A stretch of DNA of 41,992 bases from Eubacteriales bacterium (GCA_030524715.1 JAUNGB010000045.1:1-41992); one strand, 5' to 3'. Shown: positions 34,254 through 41,992, counted from the stretch's first letter. Program-made: numbers and translations. The notes: generated from the letters alone by a model not told the origin.

Positions 34254-35045
34254 ATGAAGAATGAATATATCCCTTTCCAGTCGGAAGTAATAAAAATCAT
34301 ACAGCATACGGAAATTGAGTACACATTCCGCATGAGCTTTCACGGCGAAGTGAAACCGGGGCAGTTTTTTGAGGTTTCCATTCCAAAATATGGGGAAGCG
34401 CCGATCTCCGTCAGCGGAAGCGGGGATGGCACGGTGGATCTGACCATTCGGAAGGTAGGAAAAGTAACGGAAAAGATTTTTGAGCATTATGAGGGAAATT
34501 CCCTGCTGATGCGGGGACCTTATGGAAACGGGTTCGATATTGAGAACTATAAAGGAAAAGAACTTGTGGTAATCGCAGGAGGAACCGGCCTGTCGCCCGT
34601 GAAAGGAATTGTGGATTATTTTTCCAGTCACCCGGAAGAAGCTTTGGGCGTCACGCTGATCGCCGGTTTCAAATCTCCGCAGGATGTTCTGTTTAAAGAA
34701 GATTTTGCAAAATGGGAGGAAAATATCCGGGTAATCCAGACTGTTGACACAGCACCAGAAGGATACATGGGATCTGTCGGAATGGTGACGAAGTATATCC
34801 CGGACCTGCCGCTTAAAAACAGTTCGGATACCGTGTTTATCACAGTAGGGCCGCCGGTCATGATTAAATTTACGATCTTGGAGATTTTGAAACGGGGCGT
34901 CCCGGAGAAGAATATCTGGATTTCCCATGAGCGGAAGATGTGCTGCGGCTTGGGAAAATGCGGGCACTGCAAAATGAACGATACCTATATCTGTCTGGAC
35001 GGACCGGTGTTCAACTATGCGGAAGCGAAGAATTTAGTGGATTAG
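34254..35045 (+). CDS. asrB: Anaerobic sulfite reductase subunit B (flavin/NADH)
   Basis: Electron-input subunit of 263 residues, related to dihydroorotate dehydrogenase electron-transfer proteins. FAD region MRGPYGNGFDIEN, NAD region VVIAGGTGLSPVKGIV, and a C-terminal cysteine motif CCGLGKCGHC...C for a [2Fe-2S] cluster. It takes electrons from NADH into the AsrABC complex. The start abuts the asrA stop. Confidence 0.92.
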   Translation: MKNEYIPFQSEVIKIIQHTEIEYTFRMSFHGEVKPGQFFEVSIPKYGEAPISVSGSGDGTVDLTIRKVGKVTEKIFEHYEGNSLLMRGPYGNGFDIENYKGKELVVIAGGTGLSPVKGIVDYFSSHPEEALGVTLIAGFKSPQDVLFKEDFAKWEENIRVIQTVDTAPEGYMGSVGMVTKYIPDLPLKNSSDTVFITVGPPVMIKFTILEILKRGVPEKNIWISHERKMCCGLGKCGHCKMNDTYICLDGPVFNYAEAKNLVD

Positions 35046-35057
35046 GAGGCGGAACCT

Positions 35058-36032
35058 ATGAGTTTGGATGTAAATACGAAAAAAGCAAAGAAAAACGCAT
35101 ACAGAATCAGCAAGGTCAGAGGCGAGACCGCGTCCCGCATCCGCGTGCCGGGAGGACATCTGAAAGCGGAAATTCTGGGTATGGTGCAGGAGATTGCAGA
35201 AAAATATGGGAACGGTATCGTCCATCTGACCACCCGGCAGGGATTTGAGATTGAGGGAATCCGCCTTGAAGATATGGACGCTGTCAATGAGATGCTCCAG
35301 CCGATCATCGAGCTTCTGGATATCAACCAGGAGGAGCCGGGAACCGGATATCCCGCATCGGGGACAAGGAATGTAAGCGCCTGCATCGGAAACAATGTAT
35401 GTCCGTTTGCAAACTATAATACGGCGGATTTTGCCAAAAGGATCGAAAAGGCGATTTTCCCCAACGACCTGCATTTTAAAATCGCCCTCACCGGATGCGC
35501 AAACGACTGCGCCAAGGTACGGATGCACGACTTTGGGATTATCGGGATGACCATGCCTCAGTACGATCCCGGTCGGTGCGTAAGCTGTCAGGCATGCATT
35601 AAGGGCTGCAAAAGTCTTTCGGTAGACGCCCTCCGGATGGAAAATTATAAAATTATCCGGGATGAAGAAAAATGCGTGGGATGCGGCGTCTGTGTGACAA
35701 AGTGCCCGACCAGGGCGCTCACCAGAAGCAAAAAGAAATATTACAAGCTGACGCTTATGGGAAGGACCGGCAAGAAAAATCCGAGACTGGGCGAAGATTT
35801 CCTGATCTGGACGGATGAGGATACCATTGTAAAGATTATTCTGAATACCTATCGCTTTGTAAAAGAATACATCGACCCGAATGCACCGGGCGGTAAGGAA
35901 CATATCGGCTATATTATAGACCGGGTAGGGTTTGCGGAATACAAGAAATGGGCGCTGAAGGGTGTGGAGCTTTTACCGGAAACAAAGATAAAGGAATGTG
36001 TTTACTGGAACGGTATACACTTTGACCGTTAG
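35058..36032 (+). CDS. asrC: Anaerobic sulfite reductase subunit C (siroheme)
   Basis: Catalytic subunit of 324 residues. Siroheme/[4Fe-4S] cysteines appear in SACIGNNVCPFANYNTADFA and LTGCANDCAKVRMHDFGI. A ferredoxin insertion follows with CVSCQACIKGCKSLS and CVGCGVCVTKCPTRA. It reduces sulfite to sulfide in the cytoplasm. It has ribosome site AGGAGGCGGAACCT and lies 12 nt after asrB. Confidence 0.93.
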   Translation: MSLDVNTKKAKKNAYRISKVRGETASRIRVPGGHLKAEILGMVQEIAEKYGNGIVHLTTRQGFEIEGIRLEDMDAVNEMLQPIIELLDINQEEPGTGYPASGTRNVSACIGNNVCPFANYNTADFAKRIEKAIFPNDLHFKIALTGCANDCAKVRMHDFGIIGMTMPQYDPGRCVSCQACIKGCKSLSVDALRMENYKIIRDEEKCVGCGVCVTKCPTRALTRSKKKYYKLTLMGRTGKKNPRLGEDFLIWTDEDTIVKIILNTYRFVKEYIDPNAPGGKEHIGYIIDRVGFAEYKKWALKGVELLPETKIKECVYWNGIHFDR

Positions 36033-36065
36033 GAGCAGAGATCAGCTTTCGGAATATTTTCATCC

Positions 36066-36106
36066 TTGTTTGAATTACAACAGACTGATTGAATTTTTCG
36101 TAATAC
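36066..36106 (+). promoter_or_regulatory. Promoter of the ferredoxin-domain gene, same box as asr and hcp
   Basis: Exact 21-bp copy of the asrA box (36066-36086) with -10 TAATAC at 36101, the same 35-nt offset. Places the gene at 36152 in the same putative Crp/Fnr regulon. Confidence 0.75.
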
Positions 36107-36151
36107 AATTGTGCTGTAACAAAAAACAATGGAAGCTTGGGAGGATAAGAT

Positions 36152-36850
36152 ATGATCCGGAAGATTATACAGATTGATGAAGAAAAATGCAATGGCTGCG
36201 GGGCGTGTGCTGCTGCCTGCCACGAAGGAGCGATCGGCATGGTACATGGAAAAGCCAGACTGATGCGGGATGACTATTGCGATGGTCTGGGAGATTGTCT
36301 GCCGTCATGCCCTACAGGAGCAATCTCTTTTACGGAACGTGAGGCTGCAGCTTACGATGAAGCCGCCGTGAAAGCGGCACAGAGGGAGAAAGCGGCTGTC
36401 CCTCACGGATGTCCCGGTACAAATGTAAGGCAGATACGGCATGAGGATACAGCAGAATCAGTGGAAGCGGCTGTTGCAAAAAGCAGGCTTTCCCAGTGGC
36501 CGGTTCAGATCAAACTGGCGCCGGTCAATGCCCCGTATTTTGACGGCGCAAATTTGCTGATTGCCGCAGATTGTACGGCATATGCTTATGGGAATTTCCA
36601 TGAACGTTTTATTCGGAACAGAATTACGCTGATCGGCTGCCCGAAACTGGACGAGGGAGATTATACGGAAAAGCTGACGGCAATCATCCGGGAAAACAAT
36701 ATTAAAAGTGTAACGATCGTAAGAATGGAAGTGCCCTGCTGCGGGGGACTGGAACGTGCTGCAAAAGCTGCGTTACAGGAAAGCGGGAAATTTATTCCCT
36801 GGCAGGTCGCGGTAGTGACTACGGATGGAACTGTGATAAACGAGCCGTAA
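36152..36850 (+). CDS. 4Fe-4S ferredoxin-domain protein of unknown function
   Basis: Protein of 232 residues; ATG 36152 follows GGGAGGATAAG. The N-terminus is a two-cluster ferredoxin: CNGCGACAAACHEGAIG and CDGLGDCLPSCPTGAIS. The rest (about 85-232) is a separate conserved domain with further cysteines (PHGCPGTN, LIAADCTAYAYGNFHERF, TLIGCPKLDEGDYTEKL, MEVPCCGGLERAAKAAL). Proteins of this type occur beside hcp in anaerobes and may be redox partners of Hcp. Here it shares its promoter box with hcp and asrA, supporting a role in nitrosative or sulfite stress. The exact reaction is unknown. Confidence 0.8.
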   Translation: MIRKIIQIDEEKCNGCGACAAACHEGAIGMVHGKARLMRDDYCDGLGDCLPSCPTGAISFTEREAAAYDEAAVKAAQREKAAVPHGCPGTNVRQIRHEDTAESVEAAVAKSRLSQWPVQIKLAPVNAPYFDGANLLIAADCTAYAYGNFHERFIRNRITLIGCPKLDEGDYTEKLTAIIRENNIKSVTIVRMEVPCCGGLERAAKAALQESGKFIPWQVAVVTTDGTVINEP

Positions 36851-36882
36851 TGAGCGGTCTGTTTATGGTATTTAAGCGAAAA

Positions 36883-36914
36883 CACCTGCATTTTCTGGGT
36901 AGGAAATGCAGGTG
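36883..36914 (+). terminator. Hairpin after the ferredoxin-domain gene
   Basis: CACCTGCATTT (36883-36893) pairs with AAATGCAGGTG (36904-36914). Downstream is only weakly T-rich (GTTTGCG). Confidence 0.5.
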
Positions 36915-36939
36915 GTTTGCGAATTAGGAATAATGTTCC

Positions 36940-37379
36940 GGAACGATACCAATCATTACCATTGGCGGAACACTGGATACGTTGCAGGCAAAGTCAACAG
37001 CCAGTGCATTATCCCCAGCCAGAAGTACCGTCTTGAGGATAATATCGCAAAGCACTATCCCCAGCAGATCGCCATTTTGAGGGAGCGGATCAGCGGCATG
37101 GAAGTCGATATTCAGATGGCGAAAGAGAATTTCCCAGCAGATAAAGAGCAGTTTATCATGAAAGTCGGGGATAAGCTCTATATGGAGAAAAAGGAAGCCG
37201 TAGGACAGGGAATTATTGCCGTTGGCGGGGGCTTTCCAGCGAGAAAGATTGCGGCGGCAATGGCGGATCAGCCTGCCCAGAGGGTGTCGCTGCGGGAGAA
37301 GTTGGAAGCGTTCAAGATACAGGCAGCTGGAGCTGGCAGGTGTGGAAAAAGCAAAGGGAAAGATAACTCGTGGTTCTAA
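36940..37379 (+). pseudogene. Remnant of an ICE-type large helicase/methylase protein
   Basis: From about 37020 the frame reads KYRLEDNIAKHYPQQIAILRERI then ADKEQFIMKVGDKLYMEKKEA. This resembles the C-terminal part of the very large SNF2-helicase/DNA-methylase proteins of integrative conjugative elements in Firmicutes. The open frame beginning at 36906 starts inside a hairpin and is not a real N-terminus. The segment stops at 37379 after unrelated residues, so it is a small internal scrap and marks old element DNA. Confidence 0.5.
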
Positions 37380-37480
37380 TTTATAGTAGTCGAAGTAGTC
37401 CATGTGGGATTTTTTTACATGGACTACACTCAAAACTCGTGGTCTGTAGTCATAGTAGTCGAAGTAGCCGATGTGGGCCA
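37364..37480. repeat. Direct repeats and hairpin between element fragments
   Basis: AACTCGTGGT followed by ATAGTAGTCGAAGTAG occurs twice, starting near 37364 and 37433, about 70 nt apart. The first copy also contains an 11-bp inverted repeat GTAGTCCATGT (37395-37405) / ACATGGACTAC (37417-37427). Origin unknown; it may be the trace of a recombination junction. Confidence 0.6.
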
Positions 37481-37515
37481 TAAGATGGTATATTTTCTCA
37501 TGTTAAGAAAGGAGC

Positions 37516-38025
37516 ATGAGCAATGAAAGTAGTAATGTTGCACAATATCGCTTTATCAGCATACAGGAAACAGAGGGCTGCTATGACTATTCCATTATGG
37601 GCGCAGATTATAAAGTGATTGACGGAGGGGTGTATGATAAGCCGGATGTCAGTATCCGGGAAGCCCTTGACGACATTGTGATGGATTTGAAAGAAAATCC
37701 CTTTGACAATGGGGCAAGGGGGAACATCCGTGACGGCAATGAACTGATACCGATTGATTATGATGGATTGATGGAAAAGTCGGAGGTGGCTGACCGTATG
37801 GGGCAGCAGGAAAATGTAGTAGCGGATTTTAAGGCAAAGACAGTAGAATTGTTCCATGAAATCAGCGAAATGAATCCGGCAGAGGTTGAAGAAACCGTAA
37901 AATGCCATGTGCAGGCAAAATTAGATGAATCCGGTATTGATACAAAGATTGTTGAACGCAGCAGTGAGAGGAATATCTGGAAGAATTGCGAGAGGTGCGG
38001 GAGCGCGAGCAGGCGATGGAAGTGA
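37516..38025 (+). pseudogene. LPD16-like mobile-element protein, C-terminally broken
   Basis: The frame encodes 169 residues. After the start MSNESSNVAQYRF comes YDYSIMGADYKVIDGGVYDKPDVSIREALDDIV, similar to the LPD16-type domain found in large polyvalent proteins of ICEs and phages. A helical segment ending VHVQAKLDESGIDTKIVE-like sequence normally leads into a nucleotidyltransferase-type domain. That is absent: the frame shifts into unrelated residues (RSSERNIWKNCERCG) and ends. Ribosome site AAAGGAG is good. Part of the decayed element at 36940-38286. Confidence 0.5.
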
Positions 38026-38072
38026 TAGCGGAGCTTGTGGCGAAGCTGCCGGAAATGGAAATAGACGGCAAC

Positions 38073-38286
38073 ATGAGCGATGAACTCAGAAATTTCCGAG
38101 ATGATCGGGCAGAGAGATATTGTTCACATGGCAGAGTGGTTTGCCGAAGTGATTGTGGAAGATGCCGATCCGGAAGTCACAAAACGTGCGAAGGAGCTGC
38201 TTGATAGACTGGCGGAATACAAGCCCCTTGCAAAGATCGAGGAAACGGAAGAAAATTCCCAAAATAGACAGAAGGAGAGAGTGTAG
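38073..38286 (+). pseudogene. Frameshifted small ICE-associated gene
   Basis: ATG 38073 opens MSDELRNF. One frame over, the natural-looking continuation SEMIGQRDIVHMAEWFAEVI...AKELLDRLAEYKPLAKIEE runs to 38286, so a single frameshift near 38095 breaks the gene. The frame just upstream (about 37970-38085: LREVREREQAMEVIAELVAKLPEMEID) looks like the C-terminal end of another element protein. No function recognised. Confidence 0.45.
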
Positions 38287-38312
38287 AAATTAATTAAAGA
38301 TCGAAGTTGATT

Positions 38313-38350
38313 AAAGGTCAAAATTGATATGCTAATTTTGACCTTTTTGT
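38313..38350 (+). terminator. Terminator after the element remnant
   Basis: AAAGGTCAAAATT (38313-38325) pairs with AATTTTGACCTTT (38334-38346) and is followed by T-rich sequence, just before the IS left end. Confidence 0.8.
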
Positions 38351-38361
38351 GTATAGAGAAA

Positions 38362-39838
38362 ACACCAGTTTACAACTTTTTGATTTTTTAAAAATAAAAA
38401 TACAAACTCTGTCTCTTTGTGGTATAATTTAAGCGACCAAACAAAAATCCACACGAAAGAGATGAGTTTGTATGCACCGTTTATTATACCTTAAAAGTTC
38501 CGTTTTTAAAAGACTATTTTTGTATTTTGAGGATTATTTTTCCGAAGCCCCCAGACCAACTGCCAGGAATTTGTTCCTTCTGGTCATCTCCATTTTGACT
38601 CTGGACATTTTCCGCTCCGTGCGCTTTGCGCACAGCCATGTAATCACCAGATTGTCGGATACTTCACTTAACGCATTTTACTATACGCTTAAAACAGATT
38701 CCTATGATCACTCTGCCTGGAATGACATCACTGTCTCGAAAGCACTCCGGGCTGTTCCCGGTCCGTTGGAAGACCAGCCGCTTTTTCTTTCCATTGATGA
38801 TACCATGGTTGAAAAATCCGGTACTCATTTTGAACTCTGTTCCAAATTATACGACCATGCTGCCCATAATGGCTCCAATTACCTTAACGGGCACTGTATG
38901 GTGAGCCTTCTCATCTCTTTCCCGGTATACCAGGACGGGAAGATCCTTTATCTTTCTGTCCCGGTTGGGTATAAGCTTTGGGATAAGGAAAGCAGCAAGC
39001 TTGCTTTGGCTGCGGAACTGGTAAAACAGGCTATGAAAGTGATTGACCCGGGCCGCCAAGTGATCCTGTTGTGCGACAGCTGGTATCCAAAAGGGGAAGT
39101 GGCCGCTCTTGTGGAACAGTTTGAAAACCTGGAAATGGTATGTAATGCCAGGGTGGATACAGCCCTTTACGGACTTCCGCCTGCAAAAACCGGGAAAAGG
39201 GGACGTCCCAGAAAGCATGGGGACCGGATCCGGCTGAAGGACATCGTGCTTAGTGAACCCCAAAGTGGTGACTGGCTAATCGGCATAGTACCAGTCATCA
39301 CCAACCTTTGGAAAGGAAAAGTAGTATATGCCCTGGTTACTGCACCCAAAAACGGAAAAGGGAGCCGCCGTCTGTTCTTATGTACGGCTGATCCAGAAAC
39401 GATTTCCTTTGACTGGAAGAACAGTGCTGACAAAACAGCCTGTTCCTACGGAGCCGAAAATGTGCTTTATCTGCCATTGGCCTGGTATTGCCTGAGATGG
39501 AACATTGAGATTTCTTATTATGAAGGAAAAACATTTTGGTCAATGGAAGAATATCGGGTACGCAGCAAGGAAGGGATCGAACGACTGGTGAACCTGATCA
39601 GTCTGTCCTACAGTGCCATGACACTGCTTCCTTATAGTGATGAAAGCTTTTCCGGGTATCAGTCTGCCAGTGCACAGGAGCCCCGGTATGAGATCGGCCA
39701 GCAGATCCAGTCAGAAATCATTTTGTGCAGTTTCGGGAGTTTTCTCGAAACCATTAAAAATTGTTCCGCCCTGATAAAGGTGGTAGAAGACTACATTTTA
39801 TCAGGTTTTAGGAAATTCCAAAAGTTGTAAACTGGTGT
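38362..39838 (+). mobile_element. Intact insertion sequence (about 1.48 kb)
   Basis: Terminal inverted repeats CACCAGTTTACAACTTTT (38363-38380) and its exact complement (39820-39837) bound one complete transposase gene, and the match extends by one base on each side. No clear target-site duplication flanks it (left GAGAAA, right AATGTT). That is consistent with later rearrangement: the right flank is a GPH transporter 3' half and the left flank is unrelated element debris. An extended -10 promoter (TGGTATAAT, 38420-38428) drives the transposase. Confidence 0.88.
38472..39830 (+). CDS. DDE transposase (IS4/IS701-like)
   Basis: Transposase of 452 residues that appears intact. The RNase H-like catalytic residues are visible: first Asp in LFLSIDDTMVEKSG, second in VILLCDSWYPKGE, and the Glu in WNIEISYYEGK (YREK-like region). 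N-terminal helical DNA-binding part (LLYLKSSVFKRLFLYFEDYF). Family assignment between IS4-like and IS701-like is by eye only. The stop codon lies within the right inverted repeat, as is common in compact ISs. Confidence 0.85.
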   Translation: MHRLLYLKSSVFKRLFLYFEDYFSEAPRPTARNLFLLVISILTLDIFRSVRFAHSHVITRLSDTSLNAFYYTLKTDSYDHSAWNDITVSKALRAVPGPLEDQPLFLSIDDTMVEKSGTHFELCSKLYDHAAHNGSNYLNGHCMVSLLISFPVYQDGKILYLSVPVGYKLWDKESSKLALAAELVKQAMKVIDPGRQVILLCDSWYPKGEVAALVEQFENLEMVCNARVDTALYGLPPAKTGKRGRPRKHGDRIRLKDIVLSEPQSGDWLIGIVPVITNLWKGKVVYALVTAPKNGKGSRRLFLCTADPETISFDWKNSADKTACSYGAENVLYLPLAWYCLRWNIEISYYEGKTFWSMEEYRVRSKEGIERLVNLISLSYSAMTLLPYSDESFSGYQSASAQEPRYEIGQQIQSEIILCSFGSFLETIKNCSALIKVVEDYILSGFRKFQKL

Positions 39839-40426
39839 AATGTTAAGAGTTATACGCTAGTTGCAGCGTTTATGTCGCTGCCGTCTCTATTTACGGTAGT
39901 TGGAATCTTTTTGACGAAAAATCATACGCTGAAGATTGGAAAAAAGAAGATGGCGGCTATTGGCTATATTGGCGCGGCAGTTTCACTGATCCTGATTTAT
40001 GCGGTTGGTCAGACAATGGGATATGCCAATATTCCACTTCTTCTTATCCTTCACTGTGTATATGGATTTTTCTGCTTCTCATTTCCGATTCCGATGGCAA
40101 TGATACCAGATGCTATTAATTATCAGGAAGATAGGACGGGAATACGTTCTGATGGGATTTCCTATGCGACCGTTTCATTGTCTACAAAATTCGGATCAGC
40201 ATTCGGTGTATCTGGCGCGTTGCTTATTATGGGAGCAACCGGATATGTGGCAAATGCACAGCAGACAGCTTCGGCTTTGAATGGGATCAATCTTACCGTA
40301 AATTTGATTTTTGGAATTATTTATTTATGCTGTCTCATACCGCTTCATTTCGATCCTCTGAGTGAAGAAAAATGTGCGGAGATTATTTACAGCCTTGACA
40401 GGAAGAGGGACGCGGCAAACCAATAA
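39839..40426 (+). pseudogene. 3' half of a second GPH-family glycoside transporter, truncated by the IS
   Basis: Directly after the IS right end the frame reads SYTLVAAFMSLPSLFTVVGIFL and continues through IGKKKMAAIGYIG, MAMIPDAINYQEDRTGIRSDGISYATVSLSTKFG and LNGINLTVNLIFGII. These match the last six segments of the GPH carrier encoded at 8941. The first ~250 residues are missing and are not found left of the IS. A restart at ATG 39872 would give a half-transporter of 184 residues with no expected activity. Confidence 0.85.
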
Positions 40427-40432
40427 AAATAG

Positions 40433-40471
40433 TGCTAAGTCATGGATTAGAATCCGTGACTTAGCATTTTT
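40433..40471. terminator. Bidirectional terminator between transporter remnant and DUF2798 gene
   Basis: TGCTAAGTCATGGAT (40433-40447) pairs with ATCCGTGACTTAGCA (40452-40466, one G-U) and has T-runs on both outer sides. Confidence 0.88.
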
Positions 40472-40502
40472 AATATTTCTATTATAATCTAAAATCAGAT
40501 AT

Positions 40503-40961
40503 TTATTTCTCAGTATTTCTTCTGAAGATTAAACGGAATATCAGGCGGACTAATGGACCGCAGTAACATATTTGCCAGAGAAGCGCACAAGGCATATTCA
40601 TTCCCCATGTCTGTATCCATGTACCAAAAGAAGGACTCTTGAACAATAAAGTGGCAATGAGACTCATGACAGGGCACATGATACAGCAAATGCAAAAAGA
40701 AATAGCATATGTGATGAACTGTGGTCTGTCATTTGGCTGCATAAATGTAAATGCAAGCTTTGGTGCAAGTTTTCCTACAATGAAGAATTCCAAAATGAAT
40801 GCGATTGGAGCCATGATATAAAGTTCATGAAGTGCGGCGATGAATGTTTCGTTGGATACACCTCCGGTTGCAAGGGCTACATTGTAGATAATCATGCCGT
40901 ATACCATAATAATTGCCATGATGGCTGTGTAGACGACATCTTCCAATTTTGTTTTAGGCAT
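40503..40961 (-). CDS. DUF2798 four-helix membrane protein, paralog of 20522
   Basis: Protein of 152 residues. The start is the ATG at 40961 (MPKTKLEDVVYTAIMAIIMVYG), preceded by AAGGAGG; an upstream ATG at 41009 lacks a ribosome site. It has about four membrane segments and shares the N-terminal pattern and overall layout with the DUF2798 protein in front of the ATP synthase, but lacks its charged C-terminal tail. Function unknown. Both paralogs lie near GPH/CGD genes. Confidence 0.8.
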   Translation of the reverse strand: MPKTKLEDVVYTAIMAIIMVYGMIIYNVALATGGVSNETFIAALHELYIMAPIAFILEFFIVGKLAPKLAFTFMQPNDRPQFITYAISFCICCIMCPVMSLIATLLFKSPSFGTWIQTWGMNMPCALLWQICYCGPLVRLIFRLIFRRNTEK

Positions 40962-41052
40962 AAAAAAACCTCCTTTATAATAATTACGACATGTGTTGTT
41001 CGTTATCATTCGGAGGAATGTTCGTTTCCAATAAAACCATATTCAATTCTAT

Positions 41053-41081
41053 CTTATACCACAAGATTTTTAAAATTGCAA
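41053..41081 (-). promoter_or_regulatory. Promoter of the DUF2798 gene
   Basis: On the minus strand TTGCAA (41081-41076), 17 bp and TATAAG (41058-41053). Downstream, CATTCGGAGGAATG (41007-41020) is an imperfect palindrome flanked by two GTTCGTT copies, a possible operator. Confidence 0.55.
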
Positions 41082-41500
41082 GTTTTTTCGTTCCAGAAGA
41101 GGTCAGGAAATTCTATTAATGGTTTTATGATGAAATTTGGCAGTATGATTAGTAGAAGATACTTTGTGAGTTATGAAAAATAACTATGAAGCTGAGTTTT
41201 TTTGACACATGGATATTGATAAGAATCTATAAAAAGGTTCACTGTTTATATTGTGTAAAATGATGAAAATAGAAAAGTGCTTACGAAACGGAAGAGCCAG
41301 TATTATAATAATACCGTAGCTAAGGATGCAATGGTTATCCAAAGCGGAAATATTGTAGTAAAACGCAGTGAGATGCACACAGGAAGCAGTGGAGTCGCAA
41401 CGAGTTTGAGACTTTACTGCTTTTCTGTTGCAAAAAAGGAGCGGTCTCGGAAACTCAATAGAGAACAGACAGAAAAGGGGCGGTTTTATACGATACCCAT
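41082..41500. other. Intergenic stretch without recognised gene
   Basis: About 420 nt with no convincing coding potential. The 75-codon open frame at 41277-41504 has no ribosome site or recognisable protein character. Possibly old upstream sequence of the truncated antitoxin gene. Confidence 0.5.
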
Positions 41501-41704
41501 ATGACACCTGAAGATGCGAACAGGTTTGCAAGACGCGCCGTTGCTCTGGGATATTATTCACAGAGCGGTGTTTCAATCGGATACTGTGCCCAGATTGCAG
41601 GAATGACAGAAGAGGATTTTATACAGTATTTAGGGGAAAACAACGTTTCTATATTTCATTTTGATGATGAGGCAGAATTTTTAGATGAATTGGATAATGC
41701 GTAG
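41501..41704 (+). CDS. UPF0175-family antitoxin-like protein, probably 5'-truncated
   Basis: Predicted 67 residues. The helical segment MTPEDANRFARRAVALGYYSQSG is followed by SIGYCAQIAGMTEEDFIQYLGENNVSIFHF, the UPF0175 core (helix-turn-helix-like), and an acidic end (DEAEFLDELDNA). Full-length relatives begin some 15 residues earlier; the frame is open upstream to 41462 but contains no start and no good ribosome site. UPF0175 proteins pair with DUF3368 PIN-like toxins, and a broken DUF3368 gene overlaps its end. Residual function is doubtful. Confidence 0.65.
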   Translation: MTPEDANRFARRAVALGYYSQSGVSIGYCAQIAGMTEEDFIQYLGENNVSIFHFDDEAEFLDELDNA

Positions 41705-41992
41705 AGTGATAGTAAATTCAACACCTTTGATTGTGCTGTGTAAAATTGAAGACTGGATATACTGAAAAATTTGTATGGAGAAATTGTTATTCCACAGGCA
41801 GTTTTTTCAGAGGTAACAGCGAAAAAAGATTCTGCGTGCAGACAGATCCGTGAAAAAAGACTGCAAAATATCTTGGACTTACGGTGACGGGAACAATAGG
41901 CATTTTACTTAGGGTAAAGGAAGCAGGTATTATTGAAAATGTGTCTCCGGTAATCATGGAGATGAAACAGAGAGGGTTTTACATCAGCACAG
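41697..41992 (+). pseudogene. DUF3368 PIN-like toxin, frameshifted and internally deleted
   Basis: Pieces of one toxin appear in different frames. RRVIVNSTPLIVLCKI starts at 41697, overlapping the antitoxin end by 8 nt. LYGEIVIPQAVFSEVTAKKDSACRQI comes one frame later. After a deletion, KYLGLTVTGTIGILLRVKEAGIIENV and PVIMEMKQRGFYIST run to the window edge. At least two frameshifts and the missing middle mean no active PIN nuclease. Confidence 0.75.

Noticed and set aside
36906-37000. Start of a 157-residue protein at 36906
   Set aside because: The ATG is inside a terminator-like hairpin without ribosome site; only the later part resembles a known protein.
39839-40426. Functional half-size transporter
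   Set aside because: It aligns only with the second half of GPH carriers and begins at the IS edge, so it is a truncation.
41277-41504. 75-residue open frame
   Set aside because: No ribosome site and no protein-like composition; probably chance.

Overview
The window looks like a chromosomal segment of a gut-type anaerobic Firmicute, most likely Lachnospiraceae. The signs are strong AGGAGG-type ribosome sites, TTGACA/TATAAT promoters, and anaerobic enzymes (hybrid cluster protein, AsrABC sulfite reductase). A glycoside-use cluster of the kind known from Dorea sp. PUE and Eubacterium cellulosolvens points the same way. This is inference from gene content; no 16S gene or other marker is present.

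Layout. 1-1336: decayed ATPase and Rpn-type nuclease fragments. 1539-6012: an AgrC/LytTR-like two-component system (minus strand) divergent from three exported proteins, two of them paralogs. 6091-8501: csoR and a P1B metal ATPase with three matching operator sites. 8941-20404: a C-glycoside deglycosidase (CGD) cluster. It has a GPH transporter, two Gfo/Idh/MocA oxidoreductases, CGD alpha/beta pair 1, a further TIM-barrel protein, a ROK glucokinase, an AraC-GH39 fusion regulator, and a separately promoted CGD alpha/beta pair 2. 20522-27328: a DUF2798 membrane protein followed by an F-type ATP synthase (a, c, b, alpha, gamma, beta, epsilon). It has no separate delta gene; a piece resembling the delta C-terminal domain is fused to the alpha N-terminus. 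27566-36850: hcp, a Crp/Fnr regulator, a LysR/GNAT/racemase/GNAT group, asrABC and a ferredoxin-domain protein. 36940-41992: mobile-element debris, an intact IS, the 3' half of a second GPH transporter, a second DUF2798 gene, and a broken UPF0175/DUF3368 toxin-antitoxin pair.

How the genes may work together. In the CGD cluster a glycoside would enter through the GPH carrier and be oxidised at C3 of the sugar by an oxidoreductase. A metal-dependent CGD alpha/beta complex would then cleave it, and after hydration and re-reduction glucose would be phosphorylated by the ROK kinase. The two CGD transcription units share a 36-bp promoter element (29/36 identical) at the same distance from the -10 box. 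This makes the AraC-GH39 protein the obvious candidate activator; its GH39 part has lost the usual acid/base motif and looks like a sensor.

A second regulon is visible by eye. hcp, asrA and the ferredoxin-protein gene carry the same TGTTTGA-type box at the same distance from the -10 box, which nominates the Crp/Fnr protein encoded next to hcp as common activator. The most unusual single gene is the delta-C/alpha fusion in the ATP synthase.
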